Assembly: GCA_023412455.1 (NCBI GenBank)
Contig: JAEYNQ010000171.1
Span: forward strand, 1 to 13,155
Reading direction: 5' to 3'
Length of the DNA stretch: 13,155 bases
DNA from: Bacillota bacterium
GTDB taxonomy: Bacteria > Bacillota > Clostridia > Lachnospirales > Cellulosilyticaceae
In this document: positions 1-7,337 of the stretch, piece after piece
Position numbering within the stretch: position 1 is the stretch's first letter
How the letters are laid out: every line of letters starts with the position of its first letter
Made by a program: the position numbers and the translations under genes
The notes under the pieces: generated by a model
Databases searched by the model: none
Told to the model about the DNA's origin: nothing
What the model saw: the letters and a program-made list of their open reading frames with translations, nothing else

Positions 1-41
1 AAGATGAGAAACTTCAGGTTGAACTATGGTGGAAAATGTAA
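1..41 (+). CDS. Possible 3' end of an upstream gene (partial)
   Basis: Reading from base 3, the frame gives DEKLQVELWWKM followed by TAA at 39-41. It looks like an amphipathic protein tail and could be the C-terminus of a gene that begins before the window. Thirteen codons are too few to name a family, and a chance open stretch is quite possible. Confidence 0.3.
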   Translation, partial: DEKLQVELWWKM

Positions 42-85
42 GTTAAACTTTACCTTAAGACACAATAAAAATAATAAAGTAAGAT

Positions 86-92
86 GGAGGAG
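86..92 (+). promoter_or_regulatory. Ribosome binding site deciding the start of the 102 gene
   Basis: GGAGGAG lies 9 bases before ATG 102. An in-frame ATG at 84 overlaps this site and has no ribosome binding site of its own, so translation almost certainly begins at 102. Confidence 0.75.
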
Positions 93-101
93 TACATAAC
101 T

Positions 102-1979
102 ATGCAAGAATGTTTATATCAAATGAACTTACCAGAGTATGTATTAGAAATATTGGAAGCTTCAAAAGGTGTCATTATCCCTAAAACAAGAATGGAACTC
201 TTTACACTGGCAATGGGCAACGAAACCAATACAACTTTTGATGTGGCATATGAAGTAGAAGGAATGGGAAATGTACTAGAGGCAACAGTGACAAAGTGTA
301 AAAATGGAGCTGTTGTCAACTACGTAGATGACTATATGCGGAGACGGGATCCAGAGTGTTTGTTAGTTGCAGATAAAAAAGATACGGACAAACCTAAATA
401 TGAAGAGGTTTACCATCAAGACTTTGAAACGGTTAGAGCTGCTACCTTTGAATGGTTAAAAAATCAGGAGCTTATTTTCTTACCCTTTAAATCTGGAGGC
501 ATTGAATATGGTTATGATTCTATATTAATTTCACCTGCCAATGCTGGATTCTTTGCGGCTGGCCTAGCTGATTTACAAGGCTTTTTAAATTGTGATGAGG
601 TTTTAGGTCACTTCAGCCCTCGTGCCATCATTTTTTTAGCACCACCTTTTAGACAGACACATTTTGACGGCAAACAAATCGTTATTCATAACCGTTTAGA
701 GGCTATTCATGAGGTGTATTCTTATAATCTTTATCCTGGACCAAGTGCTAAAAAAGGTATTTATGGCGTATTACTTAACATTGGAGAAGAAGAAGGCTGG
801 ATAACGGCCCATGCCTCTACAGTCAAAGTCATTACACCCTATGATAACGAAGTTGTCATCATGCATGAGGGGGCTTCTGGTGGTGGAAAGAGTGAAATGA
901 TTGAAGCCATTCACGAAGACAGGGATGGAAGAATCGTATTAGGAAAAAATACAATTACTGGAGAAAAATACTATCTGGTATTGAATGAATCATGTGAACT
1001 CCTACCGGTTACAGACGATATGGCATTGTGTCATCCTAAAATTCAAAATGCCAGTGAAAAGTTAGTGGTACAAGATGCTGAATCTGCATGGTTTTTGCGA
1101 TTGGATAATATCACAAAATATGGCACTTCACCCAACTATGAAGCCATATTAACACAGCCTTCAGAACCCTTAATTTTCTTGAATATTCAAGGTGTACCCA
1201 ATGCGACTTGCCTGGTGTGGGAGCACACTTTAGATAGTGATGGCAAACCTTGTCCTAATCCTCGTGTTATTCTACCAAGGAGACTGGTACCCCATGCAAT
1301 GGATAGGCCAGTAGAGGTAGATGTAAGAAGTTTTGGGGTGCGTACCCCATCCTGTACAAAGGAAAATCCATCTTATGGCATTATGGGAATCTTTCATGTG
1401 CTTCCTCCAGCTTTAGCTTGGCTGTGGCGTTTGGTGGCTCCGAGAGGATTTAATAACCCTAGTATCATTGATACAGCAGAAATGACCAGTGAAGGTGTAG
1501 GCTCTTATTGGCCATTTGCAACAGGAAAGAGGGTCAAGCAGGCCAATCTTTTATTAGAACAGATTATAAATTCAAGTAAAACACGCTATGTTTTGATTCC
1601 TAATCAACATATTGGCGTCTATGAAGTAGGTTTTATGCCACAATGGATTGCAAGAGAATGCATTGCACGAAGGGGTAGTGCAAAATTTAAACCAGAACAT
1701 TTAACGGAAGCACGTTGTTCACTGCTTGGTTTTGGTTTGGATTCCTTAAAGATTGATGGACAATATATAAGGAAAGCCTTTCTGCAACCTGAAAGACAAC
1801 AAGAGGTAGGCATAGAGGGGTATGATGCAGGAGCCAAAATACTTACCGACTTTTTTGCTCAAGAGCTAAAGAAATACACTACAGAGGATCTGGATCCATT
1901 AGGAAAACAGATTATAGATAGGTTTTATAAAGGGGCAACTGTTGCGGATTATATGGCTTTCATCCCAATGAGGTATTAA
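102..1979 (+). CDS. Uncharacterised P-loop protein, DUF4914-like, PEPCK/HPr-kinase-style nucleotide site
   Basis: This soluble protein of 625 residues has no signal peptide or membrane segment. Its length and sequence style match what I recall of the DUF4914 family of Clostridia and Bacteroides, whose function is not known. Seen in the sequence: a Walker A-type motif GASGGGKSE at residues 257-265, followed about 40 residues later by PVTDDMAL (302-309) with paired Asp305/Asp306. That order resembles the GxSGxGKSE plus ADD arrangement of HPr kinase and the P-loop plus metal-binding Asp of ATP-dependent PEP carboxykinase. A later conserved-looking block has RSFGVRTP (409-416), many prolines and FHVLPPALAWLWRLVAPRG (431-449). 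I infer an ATP- or GTP-dependent phosphotransferase-like enzyme; the substrate is unknown. It is followed after 4 bases by a permease-like gene, so the two are very likely cotranscribed. The start was chosen by the ribosome binding site at 86-92. Confidence 0.7.
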   Translation: MQECLYQMNLPEYVLEILEASKGVIIPKTRMELFTLAMGNETNTTFDVAYEVEGMGNVLEATVTKCKNGAVVNYVDDYMRRRDPECLLVADKKDTDKPKYEEVYHQDFETVRAATFEWLKNQELIFLPFKSGGIEYGYDSILISPANAGFFAAGLADLQGFLNCDEVLGHFSPRAIIFLAPPFRQTHFDGKQIVIHNRLEAIHEVYSYNLYPGPSAKKGIYGVLLNIGEEEGWITAHASTVKVITPYDNEVVIMHEGASGGGKSEMIEAIHEDRDGRIVLGKNTITGEKYYLVLNESCELLPVTDDMALCHPKIQNASEKLVVQDAESAWFLRLDNITKYGTSPNYEAILTQPSEPLIFLNIQGVPNATCLVWEHTLDSDGKPCPNPRVILPRRLVPHAMDRPVEVDVRSFGVRTPSCTKENPSYGIMGIFHVLPPALAWLWRLVAPRGFNNPSIIDTAEMTSEGVGSYWPFATGKRVKQANLLLEQIINSSKTRYVLIPNQHIGVYEVGFMPQWIARECIARRGSAKFKPEHLTEARCSLLGFGLDSLKIDGQYIRKAFLQPERQQEVGIEGYDAGAKILTDFFAQELKKYTTEDLDPLGKQIIDRFYKGATVADYMAFIPMRY

Positions 1980-1983
1980 TGGG

Positions 1984-3213
1984 ATGAGTAGGATTAGAAA
2001 GTTAGATATTTCATATAAAGATTTTATTCCAGCCTTATCAGGCCTCATAGGAAAAATTGCACTTGTTTCTTCTTTTGCTTTGGTATGGGCCCAAGAGCTT
2101 TCTGTCACTCACCCTTCTTTTGTTTTGGAGAATGTGAGGATAGAAATACTCATAGGAAGCCTTGTTACGCTTATTGCTGCCTTTTTATATCCCAGTGTGG
2201 CACCAGCTGGAACATTGGCCCCTCTTGTTGTTATGATTCCTGTTATGGCAGCATCTGGGGTACATCCCCTGTTACTAGGAATCACAGTTGGTATAATCGG
2301 GCTTTTGGTAGTTAAAAGTGGCTTATTTAAGCGACTAGTTAATTTGGCAGGCTTTACCTGTAAGACAAGTATTACACTGACTTTTGGTATCTCAGGTATT
2401 TGGTTGTCCACTAGTAAATTATATTCTTATTTTAGTCACAACACCCCAATCTTTTGGGTTTTGATGCTGGTTCTTCTAATTATTTATACCCTACTTCAAT
2501 GTTATAAAAAGAATGGGCTAGTCATCCCAATGGCTTCACTAGTGGCATTTGTCATACCTAAATTATATGGTGAAGGCTATAGGATGCTCCCTGTCAGTAT
2601 ACCATTGAATTTAAATCCTGTTTATTGGTGGAATGAAATGTGGGGAATTGGGTTTGGTTTTAATGGGGTCACCTTATTAAAAACCTTCCCCTTTGCATTT
2701 TTTGTCATTCTGTTATGGACTGTAGATACAGTATCTATCCAGACAATTCAAGAAGCAAGCTATAAAAATCAGGAAGAAAAACAGCAAATAGATATTCCTC
2801 AATCCTTTGTATTTGTTGCAATAAGAAATATAATAGGTGCTTTCTTCGGGGGGGCACAGACAGGGTCTTTGTGGAGAAGCTTTTTGATTCCCCTTTATAC
2901 AATCAAACGTCCTATGGGCATTTGCGCCGTATTACTTGGTATAAGTGGGATAATAGCCAGTCTAACCGTCGTGCCGATTCAAATAATGTCCTATACGCCT
3001 TTGGTATGGTCCGTGTTATTATTTGGGATATTCATGCCCTTTACAGTGATAGCTTTGACCAATATATTAAGTGCAAAGAAGAATAAAACCAGGATTTTGA
3101 TAGTTGTGTTAGCTGCCTTAGGAATAGCAATCAATCCCATTATAACGTGGATAGGTTCCGTTATTTATGAAAAATTAGATCAAATGAAAACCAATAATGG
3201 TATATCCCAATAG
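1984..3213 (+). CDS. Uncharacterised permease-like membrane protein (DUF3360-like, NCS2/SulP style)
   Basis: The 409-residue protein is strongly hydrophobic with roughly 10-12 membrane segments and no signal sequence. Two features resemble nucleobase/ascorbate (NCS2) and SulP carriers. One is an early segment with APAGTLAPLVVMIPVM (73-88), where such carriers have their first half-helix substrate site. The other is a late GAFFGGAQTGSLWRS (285-299), comparable to the GGxxxTTY or SFxxTGSFSRS region of the second half-site. An acidic residue inside a membrane segment (Asp248 in LLWTVDTVS) could be the coupling residue. I recall this as close to DUF3360, but the assignment is from memory. It begins 4 bases after the P-loop gene, with GAGG at 1970-1973 inside that gene's last codons as ribosome binding site. 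Transport of a small organic anion or base is plausible; the substrate cannot be read. Confidence 0.6.
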   Translation: MSRIRKLDISYKDFIPALSGLIGKIALVSSFALVWAQELSVTHPSFVLENVRIEILIGSLVTLIAAFLYPSVAPAGTLAPLVVMIPVMAASGVHPLLLGITVGIIGLLVVKSGLFKRLVNLAGFTCKTSITLTFGISGIWLSTSKLYSYFSHNTPIFWVLMLVLLIIYTLLQCYKKNGLVIPMASLVAFVIPKLYGEGYRMLPVSIPLNLNPVYWWNEMWGIGFGFNGVTLLKTFPFAFFVILLWTVDTVSIQTIQEASYKNQEEKQQIDIPQSFVFVAIRNIIGAFFGGAQTGSLWRSFLIPLYTIKRPMGICAVLLGISGIIASLTVVPIQIMSYTPLVWSVLLFGIFMPFTVIALTNILSAKKNKTRILIVVLAALGIAINPIITWIGSVIYEKLDQMKTNNGISQ

Positions 3214-3217
3214 TTGT

Positions 3218-3261
3218 AAAAAACTACTCTGATTTATTTCAATAATCCGAGTAGTTTTTTT
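3218..3261 (+). terminator. Rho-independent terminator after the P-loop/permease pair
   Basis: The stem pairs CTACTC (3224-3229) with GAGTAG (3249-3254) and is extended by GATT/AATC after one mismatch. An A6 run stands before it and a T7 run follows (3255-3261), so it could act in both directions. Confidence 0.85.
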
Positions 3262-3293
3262 GTCAAAAGAAGAAGAAGGTATAATTTGTATTT

Positions 3294-3320
3294 TTATTGG
3301 ACGTGTTAAAATGTTATACT
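3294..3320 (+). promoter_or_regulatory. Probable promoter of the redox operon (extended -10)
   Basis: An extended -10 box, TGT then TATACT, is at 3312-3320. Upstream TTATTG (3294-3299) gives a 15-base spacing and is a weak -35, so the extended -10 would carry most of the strength. Transcription would start near 3327, leaving a leader of about 57 bases before the first gene. Confidence 0.5.
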
Positions 3321-3383
3321 AGGAGAGGGTTTAGACCATGTTCACAAAATAGAGTCCAAGGGATCATAAGAGGGTAATGAGGT

Positions 3384-3884
3384 ATGGAAACAGAAAAAAT
3401 AGAAAAGGTTATGGAACAAGTAGAAACACCTGGACAACGAGCAAGGAGTTATTTTAAAGAAGGATATAATTGTGCCCAGTCGGTTTTTTTAGCCTTCAGT
3501 GATGAATATGGTATGGATTATGAAACGGCTTTAAAAATCAGCTCCTCATTTGGAGCAGGGATGGGGCGACTGCGAGAAGTATGTGGCGCTGTTTCGGGTA
3601 TGTTTATGGTAGCCGGATTAGTCTATGGCTATATAGATCCCAAAGACCATCAAACAAAGACGGAACATTATAAAAGGATTCAGTACCTGGCTAGTGCGTT
3701 TGAGGATAAGAATCATTCTATCCTATGTAGCGAGCTGTTAGGCTTAGGTGCTGGAAAAGATAAGCCGGAGCCGGAGCATCGGAGCTCCCAATACTATAAG
3801 AAAAGACCTTGTATGGAGCTTGTAGGGATGGCTGCTGACATTATGGATAACTACATAAGGAGTAACCCAAAGGGAGAATTTTGA
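3384..3884 (+). CDS. C_GCAxxG_C_C family protein
   Basis: The 166-residue protein carries the spaced cysteines that give this family its name: Cys30 in GYNCAQSVF, Cys67 in REVCGAVSGM, Cys115 in ILCSELLG and Cys143 in KRPCMELVG. Known members are small helical proteins of anaerobes and are thought to bind metal or a redox centre, often found beside redox genes; their exact role is not established. The first ~15 residues are charged and probably flexible. Its ribosome binding site is AGAGGG, about 9 bases before the ATG. It is the first gene of a packed operon, with the peroxiredoxin gene 35 bases downstream. That placement supports a role in redox or metal handling, which is inference. Confidence 0.85.
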   Translation: METEKIEKVMEQVETPGQRARSYFKEGYNCAQSVFLAFSDEYGMDYETALKISSSFGAGMGRLREVCGAVSGMFMVAGLVYGYIDPKDHQTKTEHYKRIQYLASAFEDKNHSILCSELLGLGAGKDKPEPEHRSSQYYKKRPCMELVGMAADIMDNYIRSNPKGEF

Positions 3885-3904
3885 GAGCTATGACTATTAA
3901 TAAT

Positions 3905-3911
3905 GAGGAGG
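3905..3911 (+). promoter_or_regulatory. Ribosome binding site deciding the bcp start
   Basis: GAGGAGG is 8 bases before ATG 3920. The frame is open upstream to 3881, but that earlier start would put the ribosome site inside the gene and add 13 residues that the family lacks. Confidence 0.8.
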
Positions 3912-3919
3912 AAATAAAA

Positions 3920-4372
3920 ATGTTAGAAGTAGGAATGAAAGCCCCTTATTTTGAATTACCAGATCAAAATGGGAAATTACACACACTAGAAGAGTATAAG
4001 GGAAAAAAGGTTATTTTATATTTTTACCCCAAGGATAGTACACCAGGCTGTACAAAACAGGCCTGTGGCTTTTCTGAGCTCTATCCACAGTTTATAGAGA
4101 AGGGGGCAGTGGTTATTGGTATAAGCAAGGACACGGTAGCATCCCATAAGCGATTTGAAGAAAAATACGGATTAACCTTTACTCTTCTTGCAGATCCTGA
4201 ACTTCATGTCATTAAAGCTTATGACGTTTGGAAAGAAAAGAAAAACTATGGAAAGGTAGCTATGGGTGTCGTTCGTACCACTTATTTGATTGATGAAGAG
4301 GGTATCATCATAAAAGCCAATGATAAGGTAAAAGCAGCGGAAGATCCTCTTAAGATGCTTGGAGAAGTATAA
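3920..4372 (+). CDS. bcp: Thiol peroxidase Bcp/PrxQ (peroxiredoxin)
   Basis: This cytoplasmic peroxiredoxin reduces hydrogen peroxide and organic peroxides, with electrons usually supplied by thioredoxin. The 150 residues match the normal family length. The peroxidatic Cys44 sits in DSTPGCTKQACGF and the resolving Cys49 is five residues later, the hallmark of the two-Cys PrxQ subgroup. The thioredoxin-like core is clear from GKKVILYFYPKDS (28-40) through VIGISKD and the VVRTTYLID strand near the C-terminus. The start at 3920 is chosen because of the strong ribosome site GAGGAGG at 3905-3911. Its stop codon overlaps the next start by one base (TAATG at 4370-4374), so it is translationally coupled to yaaA. 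The pairing of two peroxide-defence genes supports the assignment. Confidence 0.93.
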   Translation: MLEVGMKAPYFELPDQNGKLHTLEEYKGKKVILYFYPKDSTPGCTKQACGFSELYPQFIEKGAVVIGISKDTVASHKRFEEKYGLTFTLLADPELHVIKAYDVWKEKKNYGKVAMGVVRTTYLIDEEGIIIKANDKVKAAEDPLKMLGEV

Positions 4373-5118
4373 TGCGCATCCTATTATCGCCAGCCAAGAA
4401 GATGAATGTGGATACGGACTCCTTGGAAGCTATAGGATCTCCTGTATTTCTTAATGAGACAAAGGGAATACTATCTTGGCTTCAAAGTAAGTCCAAAGAG
4501 GAACTTAAAAAACTGTGGGGATGTCAGGATAAGATTGCCGAGCAAAATTTTCAACGGCTAAAAAAAATGGACCTAGAGAAAAATGTGACACCTGCTATTC
4601 TTTCTTATGAGGGGATTGCCTACCAATATATGGCGCCAACCGTTTTTGAGTATGAACAGCTAGCTTATGTGCAAGAGCATCTTAGGATCTTATCGGGATA
4701 TTATGGTGTATTAAAGCCTATGGATGGGGTGACACCCTATCGACTGGAGATGCAGGCAAAAGCTCAGATAGGTGACTCTAAAAACTTATATGATTTTTGG
4801 GGAAGTAGGCTTTATGAGGAGGTTAGAGATGAGGAAGGGATTATTATCAATCTAGCATCCAAAGAATATTCTAAATGCATCGAGAAGTATTTGACCAAGG
4901 AAGATACCTATATCACGTGTACCTTTGGTGAACGAGTAGATGGAAAGTTTGTTCAAAAAGGAACCTATGCTAAGATGGCAAGAGGTGAAATGGTTCGTTT
5001 CATGGCAGAGAAAAAAATTCAAGAACCAGAAGAAATGAAGCTTTTCAATAGGCTTGGCTATGTGTATAGAGAAGAGATGTCTAGTACAACGGAGTATGTG
5101 TTTGAAAGGATTATATGA
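4372..5118 (+). CDS. yaaA: Peroxide stress protein YaaA (DUF328)
   Basis: YaaA proteins lower free iron and so limit hydroxyl-radical damage during peroxide stress in E. coli, and they bind nucleic acid; the mechanism is not fully settled. The 248 residues cover the whole family (E. coli about 258). Recognisable conserved blocks are the N-terminal ILLSPAKKM (3-11), YEGIAYQYM, GYYGVLKPMDGVTPYRLEM, NLASKEYSK, and the basic C-terminal GTYAKMARGEMVRFM. Translation starts at ATG 4372, overlapping the bcp stop by one base, with GGAG at 4361-4364 as ribosome site. The gene then overlaps the flavoprotein gene by four bases (ATGA). It therefore belongs to a single peroxide-related operon. Confidence 0.93.
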   Translation: MRILLSPAKKMNVDTDSLEAIGSPVFLNETKGILSWLQSKSKEELKKLWGCQDKIAEQNFQRLKKMDLEKNVTPAILSYEGIAYQYMAPTVFEYEQLAYVQEHLRILSGYYGVLKPMDGVTPYRLEMQAKAQIGDSKNLYDFWGSRLYEEVRDEEGIIINLASKEYSKCIEKYLTKEDTYITCTFGERVDGKFVQKGTYAKMARGEMVRFMAEKKIQEPEEMKLFNRLGYVYREEMSSTTEYVFERII

Positions 5119-6485
5119 TGGAAAATAAGGTGAAGCATATTGCGAATAAAGTGATAACTAGAAGTGACCTAGCTTATGAAAGCTGTAAAAGGGGTTGGAA
5201 TAGAGGAATTGAATGGAACCCTTTGGCTATAGTTTACTGTCAAAATGAAGAGGACATTAAACGAACGCTTCATTTTGTTAAAGAGCATAATCTGGATATG
5301 CGTATTCGTTCAGGTGGTCATCACTATGAAGGTTACTCCAGTGGTGAGAATGTAATCATACTGGATGTAAATGAAATGAACAAAATCAGTATAGATGAAC
5401 AAGAAAAGCGGGTAATCATTCAAGGAGGGGTAAGAAACGAAGCCCTCTATAAAGCATTAGGTGAAAGGGGCTATCCTTTTCCAGGAGGAGGTTGCCCCAC
5501 GGTAGGTGTGGCAGGTCTTACTCTTGGGGGAGGGTGGGGTTATTCAGCTAGATTTTTAGGACTAGCTGCAGATTCCTTATTAGCTGTTACACTCATTGAT
5601 GCCAATGGAGAAAGGCTTACGGCTAGTGAGGCAAATCACCCGGACCTTTTTTGGGCATTAAAAGGAGCAGGTGGTGGTCAGTTTGGAGTGGTGACAGAAC
5701 TTACTTATCGCTTACCAGAAAAGGTACAGAGAGCCACATGGATTCATCTGGATTTTAAGGAGTGTACGTTAGAAGAAAAAATACGAATAGTAGCAACTTG
5801 GCAAGAGGCTTTTCAAACCATGGCGCCTTGTCTTAACTTAAAGATGAGTGTGTACAACGGGAATAAACGGGGTAAAGGCGTATTTATGACAGGGATTTGC
5901 TATGGGGATGAAGTGCTTACAAGGCAATTACTCACTCCTTTTACAAGCTTGGGAAGTCAGCATGTGCTTCAGCTGGAGGAGGCACCTATGGTGAGAGTCA
6001 ATCAAATCATTCAAGACAGTCATCCGCCTTATGAGAAATATAAGTCTAATGGACGTTTTCTTAGGAGGTTATTAACATCTCAAGAACTGGCACATCTAGT
6101 AGGTCTCTTAGAAAGCAAGCCCAAAGAGGCAGATTATACGGCACTTTCTTGGTATGGTATGGGTGGGAAAATAGGCACCTTGCCTAAGGAATCCTCCTCC
6201 TTCTATTATAGAGATGCCCAAGCCATCATAGGTCTTCAAGCTGTCTGGGAAGAACAAGAGTGTGCTACAGCTTGTCGTAAGTGGGTCCTTCAAGGATTAG
6301 AAGAAGTGACGAAATATACAGAAGGAGCTTTTGTTAATTTTCCATTGGCAGAGTTAGAAGATTATGAAACTGCTTATTTTGGAGGCCATAAAACACAGCT
6401 TAGGGAAATTAAGAAGAAATATGATCCAGAAAATGTTTTTAGCTTTCCACAAAGTATAGGTTGCAACAATGACTCTGATCAATAA
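5115..6485 (+). CDS. FAD-linked oxidase of the berberine-bridge type, probably bicovalent flavin
   Basis: The 456-residue protein has an FAD-binding (PCMH/vanillyl-alcohol-oxidase fold) domain at about 35-205 and a C-terminal BBE segment, KYDPENVFSFPQSI (about 435-448). His69 in RSGGHHYEGYS and Cys127 in GGGCPTVGVAG align with the two residues that attach FAD covalently in berberine-bridge and glucooligosaccharide oxidases, so a doubly attached flavin is expected. A glycine-rich GLTLGGGWGYS follows. No signal peptide is visible, so it should be cytoplasmic. Known members oxidise sugars, alcohols or alkaloids and pass electrons to oxygen, making hydrogen peroxide; here the substrate is unknown. 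Two starts are possible, ATG 5115 (overlapping the yaaA stop) and ATG 5118. AAAGGA at 5105-5110 is better spaced for 5118, which would shorten the protein by one residue. It is the last gene of the operon, before the terminator at 6541. Confidence 0.88.
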   Translation: MMENKVKHIANKVITRSDLAYESCKRGWNRGIEWNPLAIVYCQNEEDIKRTLHFVKEHNLDMRIRSGGHHYEGYSSGENVIILDVNEMNKISIDEQEKRVIIQGGVRNEALYKALGERGYPFPGGGCPTVGVAGLTLGGGWGYSARFLGLAADSLLAVTLIDANGERLTASEANHPDLFWALKGAGGGQFGVVTELTYRLPEKVQRATWIHLDFKECTLEEKIRIVATWQEAFQTMAPCLNLKMSVYNGNKRGKGVFMTGICYGDEVLTRQLLTPFTSLGSQHVLQLEEAPMVRVNQIIQDSHPPYEKYKSNGRFLRRLLTSQELAHLVGLLESKPKEADYTALSWYGMGGKIGTLPKESSSFYYRDAQAIIGLQAVWEEQECATACRKWVLQGLEEVTKYTEGAFVNFPLAELEDYETAYFGGHKTQLREIKKKYDPENVFSFPQSIGCNNDSDQ

Positions 6486-6540
6486 AGATATGAAAAAAGA
6501 ATAGGATAAGTTACTGAGCTATAGACTATAAAAAAAGAAT

Positions 6541-6571
6541 GGGAGCATAGAGGAATCTAAGCTCCTTTTTT
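6541..6571 (+). terminator. Rho-independent terminator of the redox operon
   Basis: GGAGC (6542-6546) pairs with GCTCC (6561-6565), then an A-A mismatch, then TAGA/TCTA closing a GGAA tetraloop, followed by T6. The hairpin is compact and convincing. Confidence 0.88.
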
Positions 6572-6621
6572 ATAAAAAATCAGGAAAAATGCTTCATAGA
6601 CTCCCCAAAAGAGATGGAACG

Positions 6622-6630
6622 TGTTACTAT
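6622..6630 (+). promoter_or_regulatory. Possible extended -10 promoter of the NimA-like gene
   Basis: TGT followed by TACTAT resembles an extended -10 box. No good -35 box is visible at 15-18 bases upstream. The box overlaps a perfect 10-bp palindrome, CTATTAATAG (6627-6636), which could be a binding site. The leader to ATG 6697 would be about 60 bases. Confidence 0.35.
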
Positions 6631-6696
6631 TAATAGAATGAAACCTTAAAAAATAATAAAAATCTAAAATCTAAAGAGTAAAGTAAGGAGGATATC

Positions 6697-7188
6697 ATGA
6701 GAAAAAAAGATAGAGAAGTAACAGATAAACAAGAGCTTATAAGAATAATTGAAAAATGTGATAGTTGTAGAATTGGCTTATGCTATGAGAATGTCCCTTA
6801 TATTGTCCCTATGAATTTTGGTTATACCTATGAAGAGGATCAACTCACCCTTTATTTTCATTGTGCCTTGGAGGGTAAAAAATTAGATATAATTAGGCAA
6901 AACAATACGGTTTGTTTTGAGATGGACTGCTCTCATGAATTAGTACATAATGACATTCCTTGTAGGTATACCATGAAATATGAAAGTATTATAGGCAGAG
7001 GCAAAATGTATATCTTAACAGAGGAAAAAGAAAAAATACAAGCACTTCAGCAGGTTATGAAAAAATATGCTCCCGATAGGACTTTTGAGTTTGAAGCAAA
7101 ACATGCCAGAATTATACTGGGTTTAAAATTAGTAGTAGAAGAATTTACAGGTAAACATTCCACTAAAGGTGGGGCAGTAGGCCAGTAA
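6697..7188 (+). CDS. NimA-like / pyridoxamine 5'-phosphate oxidase-family flavin-binding protein
   Basis: The 163-residue protein has the split-barrel flavin-binding fold of the PPOX family, in the subgroup that includes nitroimidazole-resistance NimA proteins. The markers are an N-terminal MRKKDREVTD, the strand PYIVPMNFGY (34-43), the LYFHCALEGKKLD segment (52-64) with its histidine, and a charged segment YTMKYESIIGRGKM (91-104). Family members bind FMN, FAD or F420-type cofactors as dimers and act as small cytoplasmic reductases; NimA members are linked to reduction of nitro drugs, but many relatives have no known substrate. Resistance should not be concluded from this sequence alone. The ribosome site AAGGAGG (6685-6691) is perfect and 5 bases from the ATG. 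It is a single gene lying between two redox loci; no terminator is evident after it. Confidence 0.88.
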   Translation: MRKKDREVTDKQELIRIIEKCDSCRIGLCYENVPYIVPMNFGYTYEEDQLTLYFHCALEGKKLDIIRQNNTVCFEMDCSHELVHNDIPCRYTMKYESIIGRGKMYILTEEKEKIQALQQVMKKYAPDRTFEFEAKHARIILGLKLVVEEFTGKHSTKGGAVGQ

Positions 7189-7212
7189 CTATAAATAAAT
7201 AAGGTAAATTTG

Positions 7213-7241
7213 TTGAAATATTTTTTGCTGTGTTATAAAAT
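7213..7241 (+). promoter_or_regulatory. Promoter of the desulfoferrodoxin gene
   Basis: TTGAAA (7213-7218) and TAAAAT (7236-7241) are separated by 17 bases. An overlapping reading is an extended -10, TGT then TATAAA, at 7231-7239. Transcription would begin near 7248, giving a leader of about 90 bases that includes the inverted repeat at 7262-7279. Confidence 0.6.
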
Positions 7242-7261
7242 AAGACTATAAATAAAATAAA

Positions 7262-7279
7262 CTATTAAGTATTTAATAG
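7262..7279 (+). promoter_or_regulatory. Inverted repeat in the desulfoferrodoxin leader
   Basis: CTATTAA (7262-7268) and TTAATAG (7273-7279) form a perfect 7-bp inverted repeat around GTAT. It could be an operator or a weak RNA hairpin. It does not fit the 7-1-7 spacing of a PerR box, so I give it no regulator. Confidence 0.35.
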
Positions 7280-7337
7280 CTTATTTTAATCTTTTCATGT
7301 TGATGAAACGAAAAACTATTTTTTAGGGGGAGTGACT

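Noticed and set aside
40..50. AAGTT-A-AACTT inverted repeat before the first gene
   Set aside because: Only 5-bp arms in AT-rich DNA; no convincing promoter boxes could be fitted around it.
84..101. Earlier in-frame ATG for the P-loop gene
   Set aside because: It overlaps the ribosome binding site that serves ATG 102 and has none of its own.
2085..3086. Open frames of 70-100 codons overlapping the permease gene
   Set aside because: Their compositions are not protein-like, and the main frame has clear membrane segments and carrier motifs throughout.
3338..3352. Mini-ORF ATG TTC ACA AAA TAG with AGGAGAGGG before it, upstream of the redox operon
   Set aside because: It would encode only four residues, and the Shine-Dalgarno-like stretch lies at or before the predicted transcription start, so it would be only partly present in the mRNA. 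No leader-peptide pattern is visible.
3881..3919. Earlier in-frame start for bcp overlapping the preceding stop
   Set aside because: It would add 13 non-family residues and place the strong GAGGAGG inside the gene; ATG 3920 gives the normal 150-residue length.
7262..7279. PerR box upstream of desulfoferrodoxin
   Set aside because: The inverted repeat has a 4-base centre and a sequence that does not fit the TTATAAT-N-ATTATAA pattern, so it is kept only as an unassigned inverted repeat.
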